Below, in pieces: positions 23,361 through 34,406 of a DNA stretch of 64,000 bases (its first letter is position 1; each line of letters starts with the position of its first letter). The position numbers and the translations under genes are program-made. The notes beneath the pieces are model-generated. The model made no database searches and was not told the origin of the DNA. It saw only the letters and a program-made list of their open reading frames with translations. Origin of the DNA: Vitis vinifera (lineage: Eukaryota > Streptophyta > Magnoliopsida > Vitales > Vitaceae); contig NC_081808.1 of NCBI RefSeq assembly GCF_030704535.1, positions 20,386,501 through 20,450,500 on the forward strand, given 5' to 3'.

Positions 23361-26240
23361 TCAGAGAGGGGTCCAAACGCCCACACTGCAAGCGGTAATA
23401 TATGATGTGCAAGACACGGGCACAAGGCATAGTCCTCTACTTCTAAGATCTCGTTTTGCCCCTTCCTTTCCGTCCTCGTCACTTGAACCCTGTCAAGTCC
23501 CATCATTAACATTCAACAATCAATACTAGTTAATGAGATTAAAATAAATAAAAATCCATATAACCAAAAGAAAATAATACTGGGTCAAAATCTGTTCACT
23601 CTCCCCTTAATTATTGGCTCAGATTTGGGGCTTGTGTGCTTTGTTCTAACATAGGAGAGAGAGGAGAGAGAGTATTTTGGACCTTACCATTTGCATTGGA
23701 ACAAGAGACTTGCTCTGGGATGACTTCATGTAAGGCACGCTCAATGTCTGCAGGGAATAAACATTGGTTTGAGTTTCAGGCTAACCACATTCCCTTCCTT
23801 CAACCGTTTTTTTTATAATATTTGCCCTGGTGTTAGTGTTATTTATCTTTTAGTTATCCTCCCGGCTCCTTCACAATGTGTTAGAACACCAAATTCAAAC
23901 TGAACAAATGAGAAAGCAAAACAGAAGGTTGGGAAATGAAAAATAACCTGGATCTGGTCATGAAGGAATTGAATGTACCCAATAGCCTCTGTCAATACGG
24001 AGGCAGTATCTGTCTGCAAATTCCTCCACACGAAAAAGTTCTCTATCAGCATCACAGCATGGGCTAACAACTTAATATAATGCTTATTTCTCTCTCTCTC
24101 CGTTAGTGGATTCTGATGAATAAGGTGTGTGTGTATATATAGATATACACATACATGTAATGTAGAAATGGTACCTTTCCAAAGGGTGCCACCAGCCTCT
24201 GAAGAGCTGCAATCCTGTCTCCTAGTTTCTCCTTTCTAACCTGGTGAGATGCCATATATATCTCTCATAATCACTACAAAGCCACGGCATATGATAAAGA
24301 AGTTTCAAGCTTTGGTTTTCATATTAAAGTTATTCTTACCTTCAGGGGTGGATACGAGGATCGTGGTCCGAACCCAGACATCTTAGTTGCTGCATGCAAA
24401 GCCTTCGGTGCAGTTCTACTGCGGGTTACCTTTGTTCTTGAAACTCCATTCATGAAGGCTGATGTCTATAAAATTAAGTAAAGAAGTAAAGTTCAGTTTA
24501 TGGATGATAATGACATGAAGATTTTGCCAAAGTTATCTCAAAGAAGAAACTCATAATTCTTATAAAGATCAGTGTTGTGGAGTGCAGAGAGCTGAAAAGA
24601 ATGCTTAGCATGCAGCAGAAAAGACAAGGTTTTCCTTACCCTTTCTTCTGATTCTTTGACATATTTAGGATATGTGTGTTTGCTTTACATTATAGATAGT
24701 ATCAGTTCTGAACATTTTTGATTAATTAATACCTAAAAAAAAGGAGCACAATAAATTAAATAATGTGCAAATTAATCAAATAATAATTAACCGCATTTCA
24801 AGATGTATTAAAAGAAATTAATTATGACCGATATCGATAGTATAAGGTATGCATATATGTCTTAATTTCTGCTGCCCTAAGTTAAACTATAACCCAATGT
24901 ATAGCCTTATACATTACTAGCTATTACTATTTTCTATTATTGTTATTGTTATTGTTATGAAATTAAAGGAGTATTAACAAAGGCACAGCAACATATATGC
25001 TAATTCTAAGAAGAAGAATGTATAAAAATATACCAACCATTTTAGAGCTGTTTGATGGATTGTGACTTGATTCTTGCATATGATCATGATCTAAAGGCAT
25101 ACTTTCTTTAAAAGGATCAAGATCATTATGTGAAGATTTGCTAGACCCACCACCATAATTTGCAGAAGCTAAGAGATCCAAAGTTTGTAAATTCAACCCC
25201 AAGGAATTGGAAACTAATGAAGACGAGAAATCCAGGTTGGGAAGATTTGCACTTGGAAACCCATGGCTGAAGTTGAATCTGCTAGATGCGTATGCACTTC
25301 CATAACCTTCAGATTCTCGAGCATTTGAGTAAGAATCTCCGGCCAAAAGTTGAAGTCCCTCAGATGAGTTGCTGCTTAGCCAACAGAGATTCTCACTTAG
25401 ATCTCGAAAGGGCTGTTGGCCATGTTTCATGTAGCTGCCTATGGAAGGTACTAAATGTAATTCTTCTACATTGGAATGATTGTCAACCATTTCACCAAAC
25501 TTGGGAAAAGAATTGGGCAACTCCTCTTTGATTTTGGTAAAGTTCAGTACCTCAGTGGGTGACTGATGAGTATGAAAACCCAAGTCCTGAATCATGGAAG
25601 CTTTAACAGGAGGATCCATAATGGCATTCTTTAGCCATACCTCCCTTGAGTTTGGGAGGAATATTTCGTTCCCATACGTATGGTTGCTACCATTCCTGCA
25701 ATAATCATACAAAGAAACTATTAATATATGTACTCTGAATCCAAAATCCTGCATAGCCAAGAACACTTAGAAACTGTAGGCCAAATAGATCCGTGAACTA
25801 AATCCAGAACAAGCCATGTTAAGCAACTAAATAAAAATGATATGTTTGATTGAAGAGGACGAGAAGTATAAAAGAAATTTTGGAATTATTACACCTACCA
25901 AAATTTGCTTTTGTCAGTTCCTATTGTTGGAGAATAAATGAAATATAAAAGAGTTAACTCCAAATCCTATGACAGACATACTTGATAGGTGTTGTTGAAG
26001 CCATCATAAAAGTCAAAAACGAGTGAATTGCAGTTAAACCCTAGGAGCACTGAAGCTTAATGTTCAGAGGGTTTAACAGTACTGGCCCTAGGAAGATAGG
26101 TTTACTTACATGGTGATGCTTGGGCTCCGGCCATGGATGGTTGGAACTCCATAACCAGCATGGGTGTCCAGAGAAGAACATCCATTAATAATAAACTGTT
26201 CTTGGAGCTGATGCTGGCGATGGACATCTACAGACTCCAT
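23361..26240 (-). CDS. Atypical bHLH transcription factor (bHLH123/bHLH68/bHLH114-type)
   Basis: Seven exons on the minus strand, in transcript order: 26240-26110, 25695-25038, 24465-24340, 24240-24175, 24013-23948, 23747-23688, 23489-23361; 411 aa, phase kept. The start MESVDVHRQHQLQEQF lies in exon 1. Exon 2 encodes a long Ser/Asn-rich, poorly structured region (about 44-263). Exons 3-5 encode the bHLH: TKVTRSRTAPKALHAATK, then PRSSYPPLKVRKEKLGDRIA, helix 1 ALQRLVAPFGK, and helix 2 TDTASVLTEAIGYIQFLHDQ. Exon 6 gives TLSVPYMKS; the last exon has the family's RDLRSRGLCLVPVSCT signature. The canonical His-Glu-Arg basic residues are absent, so E-box binding may be altered or need a partner, as known for this subfamily. 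Nuclear role inferred. The exact Arabidopsis counterpart is uncertain. Confidence 0.88.
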
Positions 26241-27109
26241 AATGATTCTTTTAAGAGACTTGAAAATCCCAAGAAGGGTAAATAAAATTAACTTGCTCTA
26301 GAAACCCTTCACTCTATTCAAAGAAACGGTTCAGACGACACCCACAAAACCTCCTGCTTTTAGCCACACTTTTCTTTCTTAGTTTTCTCTCTTTACTTTT
26401 TCAGGTCTCAGCTTAAAGCGGCCTTTAAAAAAAGAGATGGGGATGAAGATACCATGCGTCTCTTGTCTTTGAGAAACCTTTTGCAGCTTCACCTGTTCTT
26501 GAAACCCTATATTTGTCTTCCTTAAAATACTTTTCCGCTCTCTGCAATAACAGGGATATGATTATACTTCCTCTATGCCATGATTAAAATCACTGTCTTC
26601 AATTTAGAAGCTTATAAGACAAAGGGTGTGAAGAGAAAAATCATGGGAACCATGCTCTTGCTCCCCAGATGTTGAAGAACCTAGCTTCCATCATTATGCT
26701 GAGTACTGTGGGCACCCAGCCTATAACATATATGGGCGTGGCGTGGGCTGAACATATCAAGGATACATAGTAAGTTTGTGTCCTACATGCTACCCCACCT
26801 CAAACTATTATCAGGATCCATGTCCTAGTTAATCTTCTTCTTTATTTCTTCTTCTTCCTTTTTTTTCTCTTTTTTCTTTTTGGTTACTTGATAATCTTCA
26901 AGTTGTAAAAACTGTCTTGCTTCACTACTTATCAGTAACATGCACATAGAGCATTAAGTAAAAGGCCATAACCCTTTTGCTTAAAATTTCCAAGTCCTTT
27001 CGATGTCAAAAAGTGTGGAAATTCACTCCCAACCATATAGATATCGAGCAGATCATCACACAATCACTATTTTCATACAAACACAACATCTTTATTATAT
27101 ACCATCAAA

Positions 27110-27300
27110 TTATGGGACCATCAAACAAACCCCCACACATCAAGGATTAGTTTTGATGCTATTTTGTGACATCCCACGCCTAATTGTATAGATATTGTTT
27201 ATTGTAAAGCCAAATAACTCTTACGGTTTTAAAACACTTTTATTAGATAAAGAAAAATTTATACATATATAGCATTAAGAACTTTTTTCTCTATCATAAA
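27110..27300. repeat. Dispersed repeat copy, family shared with 39556-40285 and 47411-47775
   Basis: Shares ordered blocks with the other copies: a GGGACCA(T)CAAACAAAC block, a GATGCTATTTTGTGAC / GATACTATTTGTAAC block, a TAGATATTGTT block, then TTTTAAAACAC and ATAGCATTAAGAACTTTT. No protein is encoded. The family was not identified; it could be an LTR-type or foldback element. Confidence 0.5.
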
Positions 27301-28439
27301 TATAAAAAAAAATCATAAAAGATATAATTTTAATTTTTTAACCATTTAATTTTTTGTTGATTAATGCTAAGTGTTTCCCGTTTTATTTGGGAGGGGATTC
27401 CGCTAGTTTATTGGTATATAGGACATGTTTATCTTCTTAGTATATGAATAAAATAAGTACATAATCTCCGGTAACAATTGTTAGCATCAGTAAAGATAGA
27501 GCAATGATGATATCTGACGGGACAAATAGATAGCAGGTGATGAACCAGAAAATTGAGTTCGGCAAAAACAAAAATAATGAACTCTTAGGAAGACGGGTTC
27601 TTTTCTTTTTGTGTTCACATATCCTTATGGAAAAGAAAAACAATTTATGTGCTAATGTTATCCTAAAATTCTCAAAACTTGATTCAAATTAAATTTAGAG
27701 TATATTTAATAGTGATTTTAAGAAGTGTTTTCGCATTTCTAATACTTAAGAAATAAAGATTTTCAAGTATTAGAAGGGTTAAAAATACTTCCAACATTCA
27801 TTGCCTAACACAGTCTTAATAATCCATTATAGATAGTATAATATCAAGAAAATACTAATTAATTTTATTATTGCATGAAATTGGTTAGCGGATAATAGCT
27901 GAGGATCGAGAAAAATGAATTCCATTAGGAGCAGAAGAGAGGAAACCATTTCATAGCAGTTCATCTCCTCTCTCCAGACCAACCATCAAAGATGCCCACC
28001 ATCACCATACTAATAGTAATAATGGTGCTGGAGGGGGATGGTTTTGCATGAAATGGGTGTCTAGAACAACGGACCCAGAAGAGTATAGTACTCTAGAATA
28101 GTGTATCATCGTCCTCCCTAAAGTGGGTGTGATAGAGAGACTGATTGGCGATTGTGCAAAACTGATAGAAATTGATTGATCAAGTAAGATTAAGCTGTCT
28201 TTCACCAAAAGAGAAGGCTTATAATAATGGGATGAACCCCACAAAAGCCAATGTCAGAGAAAAAGGTAATGGGAGAATGTGAGATAGCTAGAGATTATGG
28301 GCAAGTTTTGTCACCGCATTCCAACCTCCGCTTTTGGCCTTTCCTTTACTCAACCAGTCTTCCCACCACCGACCCTTCTTTACCCTTATTTTATACCTAT
28401 CCATACACTCTTTTGTTTAATATTTTACTCACAATAATT

Positions 28440-28442
<3 letters not shown>

Positions 28443-28470
<28 letters not shown>
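28443..28470. repeat. (AT)n microsatellite
   Basis: About 14 uninterrupted AT units in intergenic DNA. Confidence 0.9.
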
Positions 28471-29478
28471 CGTTTATTTTTATAGCATTTGAATTAGGTT
28501 TATGGAAGAATATCCAATTATTGGGAGAACATGGGGATTCAAAGATGCCTCCTCTTGCAAGTCCTTAGCCACTTTGGAATTTCAAAATTCGGAGTGGGAT
28601 TCCCTATTCTGTCTACATTAATCCACTTGCATTCATAGGCGGCACCAATTGCAAATCCGCGTTGGACGCATTATGCATTCGGCCTCATTTTTAAAATGTT
28701 AAAACAATCGTAATTTACTATCATTCTCTACCCCTCTTTTTAGCCTTGGCCGGCCCCTAATATGTGAGAAATAATTAGGGATTGACATAGACAGAGACAT
28801 AGGAAGGCCACCAATAATATAGGCAACCGTACAAGTAAGGGGATGCTGCCGTATTTGTAGCCCTTGATCCAAGTTATATCATATGAAAGAAGAATGTCTC
28901 TTTTGTATTGCCTATTATGTTAATGGCCATTCATAATGAATTAGATTAAAGAAGTAAAAGGAAAAATAGAATAAGTTATTTTCATGGCAAAGCCCTGAAA
29001 AGGAGGTCTAAAGGGATAGTCAGGGTTAAAGACGTTTGAGAAGAGGACAAAGGCTTTGGAGGGTGAGAGAATATATGCTTTGTTTAATGTAAGTTTAGGG
29101 CAAGAAATCAAGTATTGGGGGACCATGGTCTTCTTGCTTCCCATGCCCACTCCCACACATACTATATTATATTCCTCCATTATCAAATTTTCAGGCTTCA
29201 CCACATGTATATGCATCTAGTACAGCTTCCTTGTTCACCGTCGCTCAAAGCATCGCAGCAGGCTCGTAGAAGCATTCTCCGGACTTTTCTCTGCTGAGTT
29301 CCAAATTCCAATGACAATTTATTTTCCTTAAAGCCTATGGGATTGATTAGTCTCAAAATCATTATTTAATGTAAATAATATTAAATTTGAAAGAAAAGGG
29401 TTATATGATGTCATCAAATAAGTAACTAGGAAAATATACCTTTCCCTATGGTTTGTTTGTATCAAATTATATCATCCA

Positions 29479-29550
29479 GTGGCTGTAGTTTAGTGGTGAG
29501 AATTCCACGTTGTGGCCGTGGAGACCTGGGCTCGAATCCCAGCAGCCACA
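29479..29550 (+). tRNA. tRNA-His (anticodon GTG)
   Basis: A complete 72-nt nuclear-type tRNA gene without intron. The acceptor stem GTGGCTG (29479-29485) pairs with CAGCCAC (29543-29549), leaving discriminator A. The anticodon loop TTGTGGC carries GTG (histidine). The T-arm contains the B-box-like GGCTCGAATCCC. The D-arm GTTTAGTGGTGAGAAT is typical for plant tRNA-His. RNA polymerase III terminator T runs lie downstream, with TTTTT at about 29571-29575. It stands alone, not in a cluster. Confidence 0.97.
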
Positions 29551-32500
29551 TACTTTGAAAGGTTAAAGCCTTTTTCCAACTTACACTAATTCCAAAAATT
29601 AATTTTTTTTACACTTTTCAACAAATTAGGTGATGTTTGTTGTGTATTGTTATGACTTTGGAATTTAATTGTTGCTCACATGAGTTATAGTAAAATAACT
29701 TTAGACTTGTATAGTGCTTAAGATATTTTATCAAACTATAATAATATAAAAAAAACAAGTAATTAAAACTTTTAATTGAACTAAATCAAATCAAAATAAG
29801 TCGATTTAGTTAGTGTTCGGGCATTACGTTTCATTCTATTCATTAACAATTTTATTCATTTTCATTCTTAAGAAGTGATTTAGTAGTTGTTTGATAAATC
29901 AATTTAATGACTTAATGTAAGTCATTAAGTAAATTTAAAATGTTTAATAAAATAAGTTAGTATTATAACTTAAAGTAAAAAAATAACTTTAAATATTAAT
30001 AAAAAAATGATTATTTTTTCTTAGTCTCAAAACTCTTTTAACCTCTTTTACCCATGTTTAATGAAAATATATTTCATAATTATAGCTCTGCATTCATAAT
30101 ATTTTTATAATTATCTCATGTTTTTACAATACTTTAAATATGAATATTTAATAAATAAATTTATTACTTAAGATTAATGAAAATATAAATAATGGTTAAA
30201 TTATCAGGGTAAATATGTTAATTTAATGATTTAGAATAAAATTTAAGTTAATTTTTTCAAAGAAAAATAAATAATAAGTTTAAGTTGACAATTTAACTTA
30301 AAGTCAACCTAAGTAATAAGTTTTATCATATACCCACTTACTCTCCATTGAAGATTTGAAATTGTCAATTCAATTGAATTATAGAGGTAAATCTGAAAAA
30401 GTTTGTTAGAGGTTAGTATGTAAAATGGTATAGATTAAATCCATTTTAAAAAATTGAGTAAAAATGTCTTCATTAATTTTTGGGAAGTTGAAATTTTATT
30501 TTTTTAAAGAAAATTTCATTTGTAACTTATCCTATCATTCCGTGAACTCTCAAATCTCATGATTTTCATCCCCTCATAATACATGGATAACAATATACAT
30601 ACCAGAAAGTAAGCCTTTAGGATAAGCGGTCAAGTAAATATATGCATCTTGATCTTATATAATGGATTACTAAATTAGAGATCCTGAATTGCATGGTTTT
30701 TTTATCACCATAGTTGGTGTGAAGATTTTCTAAGAAACATCTTTTCAATCCTACTAGAATATAAGATTTTCCTTTAGTTAGTATATAAGAACCAAACAAA
30801 ATTGTTCTTAGGCTACGTTTGGCTGACGGAATAAGATAGATGAGAGATTTTACAAAAAACATATTTTCAATCCTCTAAGTGTTATCCTAGTGGAATATGG
30901 GATTTTCCAAAATGTTCTTAGTCTACATTTGGTTGATGGGATATGATAGAATAAGATATGTATATCATAAGATATCACATCCTATCATATACATATCATA
31001 TTGGATATGATATACATATAATAAGATATGATTTCCAATAAAATAATAATCATATCCTATGTGGATATGATATTTTAAGGTAACATATCTAATGAGATAT
31101 GCTATTTTATATTATATTTATATTTAATTTGTGAAATGAATAAAAAATAATATGAAATATATATTATTTCCAATGTTTAAAATAAAAATTATATCACATT
31201 CAAATATTTTCTATTTAAAAAAAATGAAAATTTTATTATGATTAATAATATTTATGATTAAAATATTTAAACTTTACAATAATTTTTTTTATATTATGTT
31301 ATTTAATATATAAAAATAATTTATATATCATATATTAATATTATTTTATAAATATTTTTTTTAGTTTTTCATTTTTAATCATAAATTTAATTTATAATAA
31401 AAAATAATAATTTGTAAAATGAGGATATTAAAAATTAAAAGAATTGATAAAAAATAAAAAAATTGATACACGGGATATGTATATCTCATCTCTTACCATG
31501 GGATTTATATATTTCATCACTTATCCTATTCCATATTTGATTGAACATGAGATAAAGTAAATGATGAGATAACTTATCATATCTCATTACTGATATAATA
31601 TAATATCCCCTCTCTTATCACATCTCTGATCAATCAACCATGACCTTAGGTTATTAAGATTGATTAGATTTTATTACTCAAAAATCAAACTAGTTATACA
31701 TACCTTAATATTAGGTTGTGAAATATATTTATTTAATTTAGTGTAAATAATAATAAAAAACCATATATTTAAACACCTTTTCAAATGTTTTAATAAGTAT
31801 TTTAATGTTGTAATATTTGTATTTAAAAAAAAACATTTAACACATTTTGATAGTATAATATTTAGAACCAGTTTAATAGTGATTTTATATCAAGATGGTA
31901 TCCAATAAAACTAAAACTTTGGTAGTTATTAGCTTAAAATGACTAATTAATGTAATTTTATTAAAATTTATATTTAAAATTTTTTATTTAATTTTTTATT
32001 TTTCAAAATATTAAAATTATTTAATTTATACCTATTTGCCAGAAAAAAAAAAAAATCACTTGTATCATTGTATTAAATAATTAGCTTGTAAAAAAGAGTC
32101 CAAATAGAAATCGATAAATTCACCTTCATAAAAGTGAATTAAAGGGAAAGTAAATTAGTAATGATGGATGTGGAAGAAGTTAATACGGAATTAAGATTTA
32201 GGGTTAGGGGCATTCATTATTTTGAATTTTTTTTTAAAAAAAATTCTAAATTGCTTTTTGATTTAAAACAATATTAATAAATTAATTTATTAAATGGCGT
32301 GGTACTTTTTGATAATACAAGTCCATTTTAATGAATTGGACACAGCATGATTTAGGTGGCTGCCGAACAAAGGCAAAAAAAAACATGGAAGGAAAAATGA
32401 AAAGAGGCGTTAGGGATGATGAGCAGCACTCAGCAGTAGAGCACATGAGAAATTGGGTAAGGAGGGAGAGCCGGCCATCGAATAGGGCGCTTCCACGTGG

Positions 32501-33229
32501 CATGAGAGCTTGCTTATGATTCGGGAAAAGCGAGCATTCATGGAATGTTTCTTCGAAACATTCACGACAATGATGAATTAAAAGTGAAGCAAAGTCCCAT
32601 ATCTTCACTCCTCCAATCATTTAAGCAACTCCCCGCACCCCAGCTGGCTTCCCTCGCCTTCCCACTATCATCTTCCTTCCTTACTAAATCCACGGTCCCA
32701 TCGCTCATGCCACCGCCTCAATTTCAACCTACCCCACAACCATCAACTAGGAAATCATGTGTTCATTTTATATATATATTTTCTATTTTTAATTTTTTAA
32801 AATAAAAAATAATTTATCTTATTATTTCAAAAAATCAATTTTTAAAATTTGAGATAATAAATTTTGTTTGATATTTCAAAATTTTAAAATTATTATTTTT
32901 CAATATAAGAATCTAAAATTTTTTGTAGATATATTTTATTTTTACTTATTTAATATATTGTGAATATAAATTTTGTTCAGGAAAATGGCAAGAAAATGAC
33001 GAAATTAGGTATTTTTTTAAATGTGGGCCGAGGTGAGGGGATAGGACCGTATCAGTCAAATATAGCAACTTTCTAAATTTCAACAACCAACGGCATAAGA
33101 GGCGTGAGCCGAGCTAACATGAGCCGATGATGGGCGGCGTGCGATTTGTGAGTTTGTGCATGAATATGGCGATATTTCTTAAACAATTAGAGATCCGTTG
33201 TTGTCGTTCGTGGAACCAACGCCGTGGGG
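29551..33229. other. AT-rich intergenic region with MITEs
   Basis: No gene was recognised. It contains the Tourist-like MITE at 30921-31645 and related partial sequence at about 30740-30920. Positions 32280-32760 are GC-richer but have no recognised protein. The last part (about 33000-33230) is the likely MPK7-like promoter. Confidence 0.55.
30921..31645. mobile_element. Tourist-like MITE (TTA target duplication)
   Basis: The element is flanked on both sides by TTA (30918-30920 and 31646-31648), the target duplication of PIF/Harbinger-type elements. The left end GTCTACATTTGGTTGATGGG and the reverse complement of the right end GGTCATGGTTGATTGATCAG are imperfect inverted repeats sharing TGGTTGAT. 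The interior is AT-rich, with GATATGAT-type subrepeats and no coding capacity. A second partial left end (TTA then GGCTACGTTTGGCTGACGG) begins near 30811, suggesting a duplicated or nested copy. Confidence 0.65.
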
Positions 33230-34406
33230 TGTAATGCGCCACCCCCAACCCCGTATTTATCTTTCTATCAGACTCTATCTGCTTTAGCTCGTTACTCCGA
33301 TCACGACAAGATAACGAATCCCAATTTGAAAAAGATATCCCAATCTGTAAGAGATCTCACAGCTCTCCTCTCTGTAGATAAGGGAGATGTCTGGTTGTTT
33401 TCCCGTCTTCAGATCCTTAAATAACTTCGGCGGATATTCGTTGGGGTTAGGGTTTTGATTTCTAAGGAAACAGTGGTTTTCAGAGCGAATTCCAGAGTTT
33501 GTGGTTATTGTTTTTGATGGAGAGAAAATTTGAGCTTGGTTTGAATGTTTTGGGCGAAGAATCCGGAGCAAGCTAAAGAGTTTTTTCTTTGAATTCGAGG
33601 GAATCTGTGTGCGTCGAAGCTTGAGTTGAGAGAAATTCAAAAATTCAAGAAAGAAAATCGCGGTGAAAGATCTAGAATTCGTGGTTACAAGGCTTTTATC
33701 ATTCGGAATTGAGGTTTTTTTGTGCTGGAATAAGTTAAAAGTTGAATGAGTGGTGAGAGATTGTGAAAAAAAGCGAAGGAAGAAAGTGAAGAGAATAACA
33801 TAAAATCGAAGAAGAGAATCGCAGAAGATTGAAGCGAAGAGGTTGAAGTGTTTCTTTAAAAGATTGCATTAGTACTGCGGCAAGTAAGGATAGATTCTAA
33901 GCGCTTTTTGTATAATTTTTAAATCCTGTATCTTGTTTTGCATAGCTATCAATATCACTGCCTGTCTCACTCACTTTCTCAATTGGTTCCCTGCTGCAAA
34001 GTTAAACTGCTGTTTCCTGTAGGTAGAGTTAATTAGAGTTATTCGTGTTGTTATTAGCTTTTGCTCCATGAGATTTCCATTTATTACGGAATCAATTGTT
34101 CATTATTTCATGGATCTGGAAGAATTTAGTGCGTTCTTCTATTGTTTAACTCTTTCTTTCTTTCTTTCTTTCTTTCTTTTTCCTTTTTCAAATGCAGCAA
34201 TATGTTCAGTGTTGTGATTTTGAAAAACTATTTTTAAGAATTTTCCTTAAAGGACTTTTTTTTTTCTTTTAATACATCAAACAACAACACGTCCGTTGTC
34301 AAAAATTCAATGATTTCAGTTTTGATGTCTTTGGGAAATTTTAACGAGTTCTAAAACACAAACCAAACGGACCCTTATGTTCTTTCATGTTCTGTTTCTC
34401 AGGGAA
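33230..34406 (+). promoter_or_regulatory. MPK7-like gene: 5' leader and leader intron
   Basis: A purine-rich leader at about 33230-33883 ends in a donor-like GCAA/GTAAGG (33884). An acceptor GTTTCTCAG ends at 34402, five bases before the start codon, so a leader intron of about 520 bp is likely. The intron contains a (TTTC)n tract at about 34151-34178. An upstream in-frame ATG at 34377 is excluded because it lies inside this intron. Confidence 0.55.
34151..34178. repeat. (TTTC)n microsatellite
   Basis: About seven TCTT/TTTC units in the leader intron of the MAP kinase gene. Confidence 0.85.

Larger units (their letters stand above)
26241..29478. other. Intergenic region between the bHLH gene and tRNA-His
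   Basis: Positions 26241 to about 26550 are the likely promoter and 5' UTR of the divergent bHLH gene. The remainder has no recognised gene. It contains one copy of a dispersed repeat (about 27110-27300), an (AT)n tract at 28443-28470, and short open frames lacking domains. Moderately GC-richer sequence at 27950-29300 gave no recognisable protein in either strand. Confidence 0.5.

Noticed and set aside
29115-29180. miR482-like sequence (CTTCCCATGCCCACTCCC style)
   Set aside because: Resemblance is partial, and I could not find the complementary arm nearby to make a hairpin precursor.
34377-34406. Upstream in-frame ATG for the MAP kinase
   Set aside because: The bases form a polypyrimidine tract and acceptor (TTTCTCAG), and family proteins start at the MAT... 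Met.
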